A DNA stretch of 64,000 bases, taken from positions 372,001 to 436,000 of the forward strand of contig OZ245829.1 of NCBI GenBank assembly GCA_965228625.1, in the 5' to 3' direction. This document shows, in pieces, positions 8,310 through 16,239 of this stretch. The DNA is from UBA2767 sp965228625 (GTDB taxonomy: Bacteria > Pseudomonadota > Alphaproteobacteria > Rhizobiales > Methyloligellaceae). The position numbers were made by a program, and so were the translations under genes. The notes below the pieces were generated by a model. It was not told the DNA's origin, ran no database searches, and was given only the letters and a program-made list of their open reading frames with translations. Numbering within the stretch: the first letter of the stretch is position 1; every line of letters starts with the position of its first letter.

Positions 8310-9353
8310 ATGACGAGAACTTCCTGGACGCCCGATGGCGGTGCGTCACGACAAGATGCTCGCGCGCTGGCCCGAAATCTCGCGTCTTATCGCGGCGCCA
8401 ACGCCGCGCGCAGCCTGATTGAGCTTACGATAACACTCGTGCCCTTCGTGCTGATTTGGCTGGCGATGTGGATGACGCTCGGCCTCGGCTACTGGTTCAC
8501 GCTGGTGCTGGCGGTGCCGGCGGCGGGCCTGTTGGTGCGACTGTTCCTGATCCAGCACGATTGCGGCCACGGCGCCTTTTTCAGGTGGCGGCGCACAAAC
8601 GACTGGACCGGGCGCGTCCTTGGCGTCCTGACGCTGACGCCCTACGACTACTGGAAACGCTCCCACGCCATTCACCATGCGACGTCAGGCAACCTCGACC
8701 GTCGCGGTATCGGCGACATCGATACCCTGACGGTACGCGAGTATCTCGCGCTTCCCTGGTGGCGAAGGCTGGCCTACCGGCTCTATCGCAACCCGCTGGT
8801 CATGTTCGGCATCGGCCCGGCCTATCTGTTCGCGCTGCAATTCCGTCTGCCTGTCGGATTTATGCGCGATGGCTGGCGTGCGTGGGTGAGCCCGATGGCG
8901 ACGAATGCGGCGATTGCAGCCGCAGCGGCAGTTATGATCTGGGCCGTGGGTGTCGCCGATTTTCTCGCCGTTCACGTGCCGGTCGCGCTGCTCGCCGCCT
9001 CAATCGGTGTCTGGCTGTTCTACGTACAGCATCAGTTCGACCCAACGGCATGGGCCCAGGACGAGCACTGGGACGTTCATGATCTGGCCCTGCACGGCAG
9101 CTCCCACTACGACCTGCCGGGCGTTCTCAAATGGTTCACCGCCAATATCGGCGTGCACCACGTCCACCATCTATGCAGCCGAATTCCGTTCTACCGGCTT
9201 CCGCGGGTGCTGGGCGACCATCCCGAACTCGCGTCGATTGGCCGGATCACGATGTTTGACAGCCTGAAATGCGTGCGCCTCACCCTTTGGGACGAGACGG
9301 CACAGCGGCTCATTTCCTTCTCCGAACTCGACGCTCGGCGCAAGGCAACGTAA
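8310..9353 (+). CDS. Membrane fatty-acid desaturase
   Basis: 347 residues. All three histidine boxes of the di-iron membrane desaturases are present: HDCGHGAFF, HAIHHATSGNLDRRG and HHVHHLCSRIPFY. Hydrophobic pairs flank them (residues about 30-75 and 165-230). It resembles the acyl-lipid DesA-like group that raises membrane unsaturation. It starts 18 nt after the rpsU stop on the same strand, so a joint cspA-rpsU-desaturase cold response is plausible; regiospecificity cannot be told. Confidence 0.92.
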   Translation: MTRTSWTPDGGASRQDARALARNLASYRGANAARSLIELTITLVPFVLIWLAMWMTLGLGYWFTLVLAVPAAGLLVRLFLIQHDCGHGAFFRWRRTNDWTGRVLGVLTLTPYDYWKRSHAIHHATSGNLDRRGIGDIDTLTVREYLALPWWRRLAYRLYRNPLVMFGIGPAYLFALQFRLPVGFMRDGWRAWVSPMATNAAIAAAAAVMIWAVGVADFLAVHVPVALLAASIGVWLFYVQHQFDPTAWAQDEHWDVHDLALHGSSHYDLPGVLKWFTANIGVHHVHHLCSRIPFYRLPRVLGDHPELASIGRITMFDSLKCVRLTLWDETAQRLISFSELDARRKAT

Positions 9354-9371
9354 GGCCGATTGACGCCCGCT

Positions 9372-10706
9372 TCAGTGCGCCGCGCCGTCGAACACCTCGT
9401 GACCGTCGAATGACCGGCGCAGCTTCAGATAGCCGTCGCGGTCGAGTTTCGACGGGGCCCCTTCGATCACGGCACGCGCCTCGGCCGCCCCGTCACACAG
9501 CAGATCAACTGCGAGCATGGCCATGGACTTGGCCGGGTTCACGGCTGCCAGCGTGTGATCGCGGACGTAGTACTCCTCGCTGTGCGGCGCGCCTTTGGTT
9601 CCGCCGCTGCGCGGATGGACGACAGGCATCAGCATGCTTAGGTCGCCAACGTCGGTCGATCCGGTCTGGTGGCGGGCGCCTCCCATGTTGTCCGCGCCGA
9701 CGATCTCTGCACAATTGGCATATTGCAGCTCGATGAGCCGCTGGTCCGGTTTGTTGGGCATGTAACCCGAAACGGTCTCAATCTCGACCCGTGCGCCTAC
9801 GGCAAGCGCTCCGGCGCGCATGCAGCGGTCGACCGTCTCGCTCGCCTCGCGCATGGCTTCGACGGTTCGGGCACGCACCATCGTCTCGATGCGCACGTCC
9901 GACGGAACGGAACTCGTGGCATCGCCGCCTCTTGTGATGATCGGGCTGATGCGCACGAGATCGTTCTCGTGGAACCGTTCACGCTGGGCGTCGATCGCGG
10001 ACAGGGCAATGGTCGCCGCCTTGAGCGCGTTGACCCCCTTGTGCGCGAAGCTTCCCGCGTGTGCCGCCACGCCGCTGAAACGGATTCTCTTGACGAGGGC
10101 CCCGTTGTGCGTGTCGCCGACGCTCGCGTGACTGTCGTCGAGGCCGTTCGGCGTGTGCGTGATCGTGATCATATCGATGTCGTCAAACGCCCCAAGACGG
10201 ACGAGTTCCGGCTTGCCGATCACGAACTCGAGCTCACCCTTTGCCTTCAACTCCAGCCTCTCGCCGATCTGGATGCATTCTTCCGCCGGAACGGCGAACA
10301 GCACGACGTCGCCGTCGAGATGAGACATGACCGCCTGCAGCCCGAACCCCGCGCCGATCATGGAGGCGATCTGCGCATTGTGGCCGCAGCCATGAGCCGC
10401 GCCGGTCTGTCGATCGGCAACCGGACTGGCCGGCGTGATGATCGAATCGAGTTCACCCAGAATGCCCACCGTGGGTCCCGGCGTGCGGCCCGTCATTCTC
10501 GCCTTGACGCCGGTGCGGGCAAGTTGCGCAGTGTACGCGAGTCCCATCTCGGTGAACTTGCGCTGCACCACCTCCGAGGTTCGGGTTTCGAAGAACCCGG
10601 TCTCGGGATGCGACATGATGTCGGTGCTGATATCGATGATCTCGTCGGCGCGCCGGTCGATTTCCGCCTTCACCTGTGCCTTGAGGTCTTCTTTGGAAAG
10701 CGTCAC
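9372..10706 (-). CDS. M20-family amidohydrolase, AbgB-like
   Basis: 444 residues. Metal-binding motifs of the M20 carboxypeptidase/aminoacylase family are visible: GAAHGCGHNAQ and VPAEECIQIGE, a GSTDVGDLSM region, and C-terminal ligand context DHTLAAVNPAKSMAMLAV. It removes an acyl or aminobenzoyl group from an amino acid in this family; the substrate is unknown. It is the second gene after the DapA-like gene on the minus strand (93-nt gap), so the pair may share a transcript. Confidence 0.9.
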   Translation of the reverse strand: MTLSKEDLKAQVKAEIDRRADEIIDISTDIMSHPETGFFETRTSEVVQRKFTEMGLAYTAQLARTGVKARMTGRTPGPTVGILGELDSIITPASPVADRQTGAAHGCGHNAQIASMIGAGFGLQAVMSHLDGDVVLFAVPAEECIQIGERLELKAKGELEFVIGKPELVRLGAFDDIDMITITHTPNGLDDSHASVGDTHNGALVKRIRFSGVAAHAGSFAHKGVNALKAATIALSAIDAQRERFHENDLVRISPIITRGGDATSSVPSDVRIETMVRARTVEAMREASETVDRCMRAGALAVGARVEIETVSGYMPNKPDQRLIELQYANCAEIVGADNMGGARHQTGSTDVGDLSMLMPVVHPRSGGTKGAPHSEEYYVRDHTLAAVNPAKSMAMLAVDLLCDGAAEARAVIEGAPSKLDRDGYLKLRRSFDGHEVFDGAAH

Positions 10707-10799
10707 TGATGAACTCCTGAATACATGTTTGGCTATCCGTCGTAGTGCAGCTCGCCGGGAAAGGACAAGTGAAAACGGCAGGGCAACCGGTCCGCGCGC

Positions 10800-11711
10800 T
10801 CAGCCATAGGCCCGCTTACCGTCGCTTTCCATCTCTCTGTCGAGACGCGCCGCCAGCGTGTCGCTCACCGGGATCATCGGCAGTCGCACTTCGGGACTTT
10901 CGATGAGCCCCGCGCGCCACAACCAGTGCTTGATCGGCGATGGGCTCGGTTCGGCGAACAACAACCGCGGCAAATCGGCTAGGGCCTGCCACGCGGCCAG
11001 CGCGCCCGCCTGATCTCCCTCGACCAGCCGGTTGCGGATTTCCGCGAAGCAATGCGTCTCGATGTGAGCCGAGGCGAGAATGGCCCCGTCGGCCCCGCAT
11101 GTCAGCGCCGCGTAATACTGCGCATCTTCGCCCGTCAGCACCGCGAAGCTCTCCGGACGGGCCCGCAGCAGGTCGAAGGTCTGGACCGGGTCGGCGCAGC
11201 AATCCTTGACGCCGGCGATGTTCTCGCGCGCCGCGAGCCGCAGCATCGTCTCGTTCTCCATGTTGACGCCGGTCCGGTAGGGGATGTTGTAAATGAGAAT
11301 GGGCCGCGTAGTTGCGTCCGCCAGTGCGCTGAAATGAGCGTGGAGCCCGTCCTGCGACGGGCGCGTGTAATAAGGGCAGGCAACCAGGTAGCCGTCGACC
11401 GGCCACTCTTCCGTGCGTTCCAGCGCCTTCACGAGTCTGCGCGTGTCGCTGCCCGACGCACCGAGGAAAACCGGCACCTCCCGGCCAATCCTCTCGAGTT
11501 CGTCTGTGCATACGCCGACGAGCGTTTCCAGCTCGCTCTCATCAAGCGTCAGTCCCTCGCCCGTTGTCGCGCCCAGGATGAAGCCGTCGATCGGTTCGTT
11601 GGCGTAGTGCCGTATGAGACGGCCCAGTGATGCATCATCCAGTGCGCCGTCGCGAAACGGCGTTATGAGGGGCAGCCACAGCCCCTGCAGTCTCGGTTGT
11701 CCGGTTTCCAT
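10800..11711 (-). CDS. dapA: DapA-like 4-hydroxy-tetrahydrodipicolinate synthase family aldolase
   Basis: 303 residues from the ATG at 11711 with AGGAGACGATC ahead of it. It is a Schiff-base TIM barrel: GATTGEGLTL motif, IYNIPYRTGVNM with the catalytic tyrosine, and NIAGVKDCCAD with the Schiff-base lysine. This family includes DHDPS of lysine biosynthesis and several pyruvate aldolases, so the symbol is provisional. A leader with an intrinsic terminator, an antiterminator option and a lysine-codon peptide precedes it (11753-11884), which argues for the lysine pathway. Confidence 0.85.
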   Translation of the reverse strand: METGQPRLQGLWLPLITPFRDGALDDASLGRLIRHYANEPIDGFILGATTGEGLTLDESELETLVGVCTDELERIGREVPVFLGASGSDTRRLVKALERTEEWPVDGYLVACPYYTRPSQDGLHAHFSALADATTRPILIYNIPYRTGVNMENETMLRLAARENIAGVKDCCADPVQTFDLLRARPESFAVLTGEDAQYYAALTCGADGAILASAHIETHCFAEIRNRLVEGDQAGALAAWQALADLPRLLFAEPSPSPIKHWLWRAGLIESPEVRLPMIPVSDTLAARLDREMESDGKRAYG

Positions 11712-11752
11712 GATCGTCTCCTGTTTCTTTTGCGAGCCGGAGACGAGACAGC

Positions 11753-11780
11753 AAAAAACCCCGTCCAAACCGGCGGGGTT
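11753..11780 (-). terminator. Terminator in the leader of the dapA-like gene
   Basis: On the minus strand a 7-bp stem AACCCCG/CGGGGTT with a 10-nt loop is followed by six U residues, 41 nt upstream of the dapA-like ATG. An intrinsic terminator just before a gene suggests attenuation. Its 5' arm can instead pair with CGGGG of the upstream hairpin at 11829-11846, and its loop CCGGTTTGG can pair with CCAAACGG (11790-11797). Confidence 0.75.
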
Positions 11781-11806
11781 CAACACGATCCGTTTGGTGC
11801 TGCCGT

Positions 11807-11884
11807 TTACAGCGCGTGACGTCGGCCGATCCCCGTTTCCGGGGATTTTTTCAATTTCGCTGATGTCACGCAGTCAAGGATCAT
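11807..11884 (-). CDS. Candidate leader peptide with lysine codons
   Basis: 25 codons from ATG (11884) to TAA (11807). Residues 9-13 read AKLKK, with AAA AAA for residues 12-13 placed directly before the first arm of the GNRA-loop hairpin 11829-11846. There is no clear ribosome site, but a possible -35/-10 (11914-11919 and 11891-11896) would put the transcript start at or next to the ATG, so it could be leaderless. Peptide expression is inferred. Confidence 0.4.
   Translation of the reverse strand: MILDCVTSAKLKKSPETGIGRRHAL
11829..11846 (-). promoter_or_regulatory. GNRA-loop hairpin in the dapA-like leader
   Basis: On the minus strand a 7-bp stem ATCCCCG/CGGGGAT closes a GAAA tetraloop. The same DNA read on the plus strand looks like a terminator (stem then six T), but no plus-strand gene ends here. 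In the attenuator model this is segments 1:2, competing with segment 3 of the terminator at 11753-11780. Confidence 0.6.
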
Positions 11885-11888
11885 GCCC

Positions 11889-11919
11889 GGTATATCGCCA
11901 TGCACGACCGCTCTGTCAA
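11889..11919 (-). promoter_or_regulatory. Candidate promoter for the dapA-like leader
   Basis: On the minus strand TTGACA (11919-11914) is followed 17 bp later by GATATA or 19 bp later by TATACC. It lies about 205 nt upstream of the dapA-like ATG, upstream of all leader structures. The -10 is imperfect. Confidence 0.4.
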
Positions 11920-11979
11920 GACGGGCACGGGACAGGTGACAAACACAAAGGCAACTTTGCTTTCAAATGCACCACGGGT

Positions 11980-13116
11980 TCAGCACGTACGGCGGCGCAA
12001 CTCCTTCAGCACATCCGCGACGAGTGCCGCGACGGGGCGCAGCTCCGAGAACACGCCCTGCGCCTGCGACTGGTTCAGGGTGCCGCAGATGGTCGCGTCC
12101 TGTTGCGGCCAATAGAGCATGAAACTCTTCAGGAACCCCGTATGGCCCCACAGCTCGCCCGCCCCGGGCATGCCGAGCGCTGCGAGATCGAAGTGCCGCA
12201 CCCCGAGACCGTAGGAGACGCCGGGTTCGCCGGTCGGCGTAAGGGTCAGCATCTGCGCGCGGGTCGCCGGGTCGCGGAAAACCCGGTTGTCGGCCATGGC
12301 GCGTATGAAACGTTTCAGATCCGCAGCCGTCGAAACAAGCCCGCCACTGCCCCAGTGTGCGGTCACGCTGCGGGTATCGCCATACCCACTCCCGCCGGTG
12401 AAGGCGCGGGACACTCGACGCCACGTCACGCTCGAACGTATCGGTTCGCGGAACAGCAGGTAGGTGTGCGGCATGTCGAGCGGGTCGAAAAGACGAGCGC
12501 GCAACACGCGGTGGTACGCCGCGCCGGTGACATGCTCGATGATGAGCCCGGCCAGCAGCAGTCCGGTATCGGAATAGTGCCAGCCCTCACCCGGCGGGAA
12601 ACGCGATTTCAGGTTTTGACTGGTCCAGTCTACAATCTCATATGGTTCCCAAAGCGTGTCCGGCCTTGCGTTCATCTGCGCAACGAACGGCATGACCCCG
12701 TCGTCCCTCGCCTCGCCGTCTCCGAAGAAGTCCGCGAGGCCGCTGGTGTGGCTGAGCAGTTGGCGCGGCGTGATATGCGGCCCGTAGTCGTACCCCGCGA
12801 TGACGTGCAGTCCTTCCGTCACCGCCGCCGGCAGACAGCTGCCAATCCCCGCATCAAGGTCGAGCCGGCCCTCCTCGGCGAGCAAGAGCAGGGTCGTCGC
12901 CGTCATTATCTTCGTTATGCCCGCAATCTGGAACTGGTCGTCGGGGCACATCGGCTTCGCCGTCTGCGGATCCGCGAAGCCCCGCGCTCCGCTCCAGGAA
13001 AATGACGGCGCGGTTATCTGGAGGACACCGCTCCGGACTTCCGGGTCGTCGTGAACCGCCCGGTTGAGAAGGCCATCCATCTTGTCGACGTCCTGAATGC
13101 GTGCATGGGTGTTCAT
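11980..13116 (-). CDS. Beta-lactamase-like serine hydrolase with nucleophile replaced by Gly
   Basis: 378 residues of the class C beta-lactamase/EstB/DD-peptidase fold. The SxxK motif reads G66-I-T-K69 (AGC to GGC is a one-base change), in the right context QFQIAGITKIMTA. The second motif is HYSDTGLLLAGLIIEHVTG, and the third is GHTGFLKS, both family-like. Without the serine, normal acyl-enzyme chemistry should fail, so it may be a binding pseudoenzyme or an inactivated gene; the frame is otherwise intact. Its ATG overlaps the upstream hydrolase stop by 4 nt (ATGA), implying translational coupling. Confidence 0.85.
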   Translation of the reverse strand: MNTHARIQDVDKMDGLLNRAVHDDPEVRSGVLQITAPSFSWSGARGFADPQTAKPMCPDDQFQIAGITKIMTATTLLLLAEEGRLDLDAGIGSCLPAAVTEGLHVIAGYDYGPHITPRQLLSHTSGLADFFGDGEARDDGVMPFVAQMNARPDTLWEPYEIVDWTSQNLKSRFPPGEGWHYSDTGLLLAGLIIEHVTGAAYHRVLRARLFDPLDMPHTYLLFREPIRSSVTWRRVSRAFTGGSGYGDTRSVTAHWGSGGLVSTAADLKRFIRAMADNRVFRDPATRAQMLTLTPTGEPGVSYGLGVRHFDLAALGMPGAGELWGHTGFLKSFMLYWPQQDATICGTLNQSQAQGVFSELRPVAALVADVLKELRRRTC

Positions 13117-13991
13117 TCGGTTCTCACTTCTTGTTTTTGTTTCCGGTGGCTTCGCGCATCGTCGGGACTGGCCGGGATATGGCGCGCGCCCGTCGTTTCG
13201 CCCAAGGTGATGTAATCGGAAATCCGGCTCGCAACTTCATCGGCATGCGTCACAGGCCCCATATGACCCGCGCCGGGAATGACAGAAAGGCGGCAGCGAG
13301 ACATGGTCTGCGACAGCAGTTCCGCTATGAACCGCGTCGGCCGGGGCGCATGTTCACCGCGCAGCACGTGCACCGGGAACGGGAACCCGAGATAGTCCTT
13401 CAAGGGCGTGGGCTCTTCCAGGAGCGCCCGGAAATCCAGCGGCAATTTGGGCGCGAGGGCGATCAGGGCGCCTTGCGTGCTCTCCCGCATCGCCTCCCAG
13501 GCACCCGGGCCGCTCCAGTAGTCGACGAAGCGCGCGACGGCGCCGCGGTAGTCGCCGCTCAGCACTCCTTCGTGCACAAGTTCGACAATGTTCGTGATTT
13601 CAAAGTGTGCGTCGGCGCCGTCTCCGCCCATCTGCAGCAGCAGATGGAACGCGGATGGCTCGTAAAGCGTCAACGTCCGGATGCGATGGGGTCTGGCCAG
13701 CGCGACCTTCAGCGCGACCCCGCCACCATATGAATGGCCCACCAGGTGAATGTCGGCGTCGCACCCGTCGATAAGCGCAATGGAGCGCGCGGCTTCATCG
13801 GCAAGGGTGAATGCGTGCGCGCCGGTCCAGGGGCCAACGCTCCCCGAGCCAAAGTATTCGGGGTCGTGAAGGTCGAACACCTCTTCCAGTCTCCCGGCAA
13901 GCGCACCCCATTGGCCCGACCCGCCGCCGGAGCAACGCAGTGCGATCACCAGTGGACGGGGACGCCGTGCATCTTGCGCGGTCGACTTCAT
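13113..13991 (-). CDS. Alpha/beta hydrolase
   Basis: 292 residues from the ATG at 13991, the start that begins the fold properly (PRPLVIALRCSGGGSGQW, the oxyanion strand). The nucleophile elbow is LVGHSYGGGVALKVA. A late PGAGHMGPVTHADEVASRI gives the histidine. Such enzymes hydrolyse esters or related bonds; substrate unknown. The stop overlaps the start of the downstream serine-hydrolase gene, so the two are made together. Confidence 0.88.
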   Translation of the reverse strand: MKSTAQDARRPRPLVIALRCSGGGSGQWGALAGRLEEVFDLHDPEYFGSGSVGPWTGAHAFTLADEAARSIALIDGCDADIHLVGHSYGGGVALKVALARPHRIRTLTLYEPSAFHLLLQMGGDGADAHFEITNIVELVHEGVLSGDYRGAVARFVDYWSGPGAWEAMRESTQGALIALAPKLPLDFRALLEEPTPLKDYLGFPFPVHVLRGEHAPRPTRFIAELLSQTMSRCRLSVIPGAGHMGPVTHADEVASRISDYITLGETTGARHIPASPDDARSHRKQKQEVRTE

Positions 13992-14048
13992 CGGTCTTGC
14001 TGTCCTTTGCGTATGAATACGGAGAAACGCAGAGCTGAGTCGCAACAC

Positions 14049-14600
14049 TCAGCCGACGCGTGAATTGGCCTCTTCAAAGAGCCGCATGTTCTTCTCTACG
14101 TCGTAGGTCTTCTCGGAGAGGTTTTCCGGCTCCCACTCGCTCCTGTGGGCTTCGAAAAAGTCTCCGCCATAGACATGGAGCGCGCCGGTGAACAGTCCCG
14201 TCGGGTTTGTCACGGAATGGATGATGTCACTGCCAAGCGGAGCTGCATCGCCCGGCGCGAGAGATTTGGCGCCGGCCGCCTCGATCTTTCCATCCGGATG
14301 GTCGGGCACCCGGCGCCAGAAGATGTTGTCCTCACGACCGGTGTAGACGCCGATCACCGCCCACATATTGTGATTGTGAGGCATCAGGGTCATGCGGGGC
14401 GCCCAGATGACATTGAGGATCGTCAGGTCAGGCGTATGGAGAAGTCGCTGCACACCGCCGACGCGCGGTGAACCAAGGGCATTCACAAGTTGCCCCGGCT
14501 CCGAAACGGCTCTGGCGACAGTTTCGCGAACGGCCTTGTGGGTTTGATCCTCGGTCAACGCCGCGCGGCAGTCCTCAATGAACCGTTGAAGCTCAAACAT
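14049..14600 (-). CDS. Cupin-type putative metal-dependent enzyme (cysteine-dioxygenase-like)
   Basis: 183 residues. The metal-binding cupin motif reads LMPHNHNMWAVIGVYTGREDN, followed by LGSDIIHSVTNPTG, giving two or three histidines and a glutamate/aspartate set as in the double-stranded beta-helix enzymes related to cysteine dioxygenase. AGGAG precedes the ATG. It lies 57 nt upstream of the alpha/beta hydrolase gene, probably one operon. Substrate unknown. Confidence 0.82.
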   Translation of the reverse strand: MFELQRFIEDCRAALTEDQTHKAVRETVARAVSEPGQLVNALGSPRVGGVQRLLHTPDLTILNVIWAPRMTLMPHNHNMWAVIGVYTGREDNIFWRRVPDHPDGKIEAAGAKSLAPGDAAPLGSDIIHSVTNPTGLFTGALHVYGGDFFEAHRSEWEPENLSEKTYDVEKNMRLFEEANSRVG

Positions 14601-14627
14601 CGTGTTCTCCTGAAATGGCGATCCTCG

Positions 14628-14786
14628 TCATCCCTCTCCGTGCGCCTTGAGCAGCTTGTAGAGCCCGAGTTCCCCGCCAATGTGTACAATCGGGACACAG
14701 AACGCTCTGCCGAGATCGACAAGCATCTTTCCGACGAATTCGTTCAGCTTGCTCTCGTCAATTTGTTCTGTGTTGATTTGTTCCAT
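14628..14786 (-). pseudogene. Truncated SAM-dependent methyltransferase, N-terminal stub
   Basis: 52 codons from the ATG at 14786 (AGGATTCGAA ahead) to TGA. The sequence NEFVGKMLVDLGRAFCVPIV followed by HIGGELGLYKLL matches the N-terminal dimerisation helices of a class of SAM-dependent methyltransferases that normally continue for about 300 more residues. Here it stops just before the catalytic Rossmann domain, and the cupin gene begins 27 nt later. It is probably a remnant of a deletion; it may still be translated as a short peptide. Confidence 0.6.
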
Positions 14787-15207
14787 TTCGAATCCTATTT
14801 CAGACCACAACCGGCGGCCGCTAACTTTGACGGACAGATAGTTAAGGTTGCCGGCTTCATGAATGACGGGAAGTCCAGAAAACTTGTCCGAAATGCCGGA
14901 TATTGTGGAGAGCGTTGAAATCGTGTGTTCCTTGGGCGTGTCGTTGAGGACAAAGAAATCAAAGGATTGCGCGGCCCGCGAAGCGGAACCGGCCGCGCCG
15001 CGAGACATGGCCAAATGCCCGTCGCGCACGCGAATCCGGCCCTTCTTCAGGAAATCTCCACCTTTTCACCAAGCAATCGAACGCTCCGGCCCTAGGATTG
15101 CAAGAAGTGCAAGCGAGTCGGATCAGGGAGGACGACGATGACCTCAACGATGCACGCAAGACGTGAGTCGCCAACCGACGTTCAATTCCGGAAGGTGGGG
15201 TGACAAG
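14787..15207. other. Intergenic stretch between methyltransferase stub and AraC gene
   Basis: 421 bp. The stub's frame stays open upstream to 15029 but shows no recognisable protein there. Promoters for both directions should lie here; I could not choose convincing hexamers. No repeats or RNA genes were seen. Confidence 0.4.
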
Positions 15208-16236
15208 ATGGATGCACTAAGCAAGCTGCTCCGTGCAATGCGGCTTTCCGGCTGCGTGTTTTTCGACGCGGAATTCACCGCCCCCTGGTGTGTGGCGGGT
15301 CAGGCCCGGCCCGAGGACCTGCCGCCTGATATGCCGGTTCCGGCACATCTGATGGAATACCACTACATCATCGACGGAGAGTTCTTTTTGCAATCGAATG
15401 GTGGTGCTCCCATACGTGCACGCCAGGGTGAACTCCTTCTCCTTCCCCGCAACGATTTCCATGTTCTGGGCAGCAATCTCGGTCTGGAACCCGCGCAAGA
15501 GGAAACGATGAATGCGGTCGAGGTCGAGGGCGGCATCGCACGGATTCGATACGGTGGCGGTGGTGCCCCTACGCATATTCTGTGCGGCTATCTGGGCACG
15601 AACGATGTCAACAACCCTTTGCTCATGAGCCTGCCGAGCGTCATCCAGCTCGATCTGCACGAAACGTCGACAGCCGCCTGGATCCAAGGGGCCATTCGCC
15701 ATGCCATGCGCGAATTGACCCAGGGCGGGCCTGCCGTTGCGGCAAACCTGGCCACGTTGGCGGAAGTGCTGTTTGCCGAGGCAGTGCGGGCATATCTCAA
15801 GGATCTGCCGGACGGCCAGACCGGCTGGCTCGCAGGCCTGCGTGATCCGGTCACGTCAAAGGCCATTGCCCTTATCCACACGCAGCTTGACCGGGCCTGG
15901 ACTCTTGAGGACCTCGTGCGGGAAGTGGGCACATCACGCTCGGCACTCATGGAGAAGTTCGTCAGGTTGGTCGATGCGTCGCCGATGCAGTATCTGCGCA
16001 GCCGCCGTCTGCTGCGGGCATCCGAGCAGCTCACCTGCGACGGCCGGTCCATTTCAGAGATCGCCTTCGCCGCGGGCTATGAGTCGGAGACGGCGTTCAG
16101 CCGCGCCTTCAAGCGTGAGTTCGGCATATCTCCCAAGGCTTACCGTGCCGGCGGACGCCCGGAGGGCGAAGCGAACAAACTTGGCGAATGTCCAGACATC
16201 GACGCGGCGCACCATAACGCTCAACCGGCCGTTTGA
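15208..16236 (+). CDS. AraC-family regulator with cupin sensor domain, copy 1
   Basis: 342 residues from the ATG at 15208. Residues 1-190 are the cupin_6-type ligand domain of this AraC subgroup (FTAPWCVAGQARPEDLPPD, then HLMEYHYIIDGEFFLQ and LLLPRNDFHVLG). The C-terminal 100 residues carry two helix-turn-helix motifs (WTLEDLVREVGTSRSALMEK and ISEIAFAAGYESETAFSRAF). It is closely related to the gene at 17370, sharing the start MDxLxxLLRAMRLSxC. Target genes are not evident. Confidence 0.9.
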   Translation: MDALSKLLRAMRLSGCVFFDAEFTAPWCVAGQARPEDLPPDMPVPAHLMEYHYIIDGEFFLQSNGGAPIRARQGELLLLPRNDFHVLGSNLGLEPAQEETMNAVEVEGGIARIRYGGGGAPTHILCGYLGTNDVNNPLLMSLPSVIQLDLHETSTAAWIQGAIRHAMRELTQGGPAVAANLATLAEVLFAEAVRAYLKDLPDGQTGWLAGLRDPVTSKAIALIHTQLDRAWTLEDLVREVGTSRSALMEKFVRLVDASPMQYLRSRRLLRASEQLTCDGRSISEIAFAAGYESETAFSRAFKREFGISPKAYRAGGRPEGEANKLGECPDIDAAHHNAQPAV

Positions 16237-16239
16237 CCG

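Noticed and set aside
11829..11852. Plus-strand intrinsic terminator
   Set aside because: The hairpin with six T fits one formally, but no plus-strand gene or convincing small RNA ends there; the T run is the Lys codons of the minus-strand leader frame.
14787..15029. N-terminal extension of the methyltransferase stub
   Set aside because: The ribosome site and family start both point to 14786; upstream residues resemble nothing.
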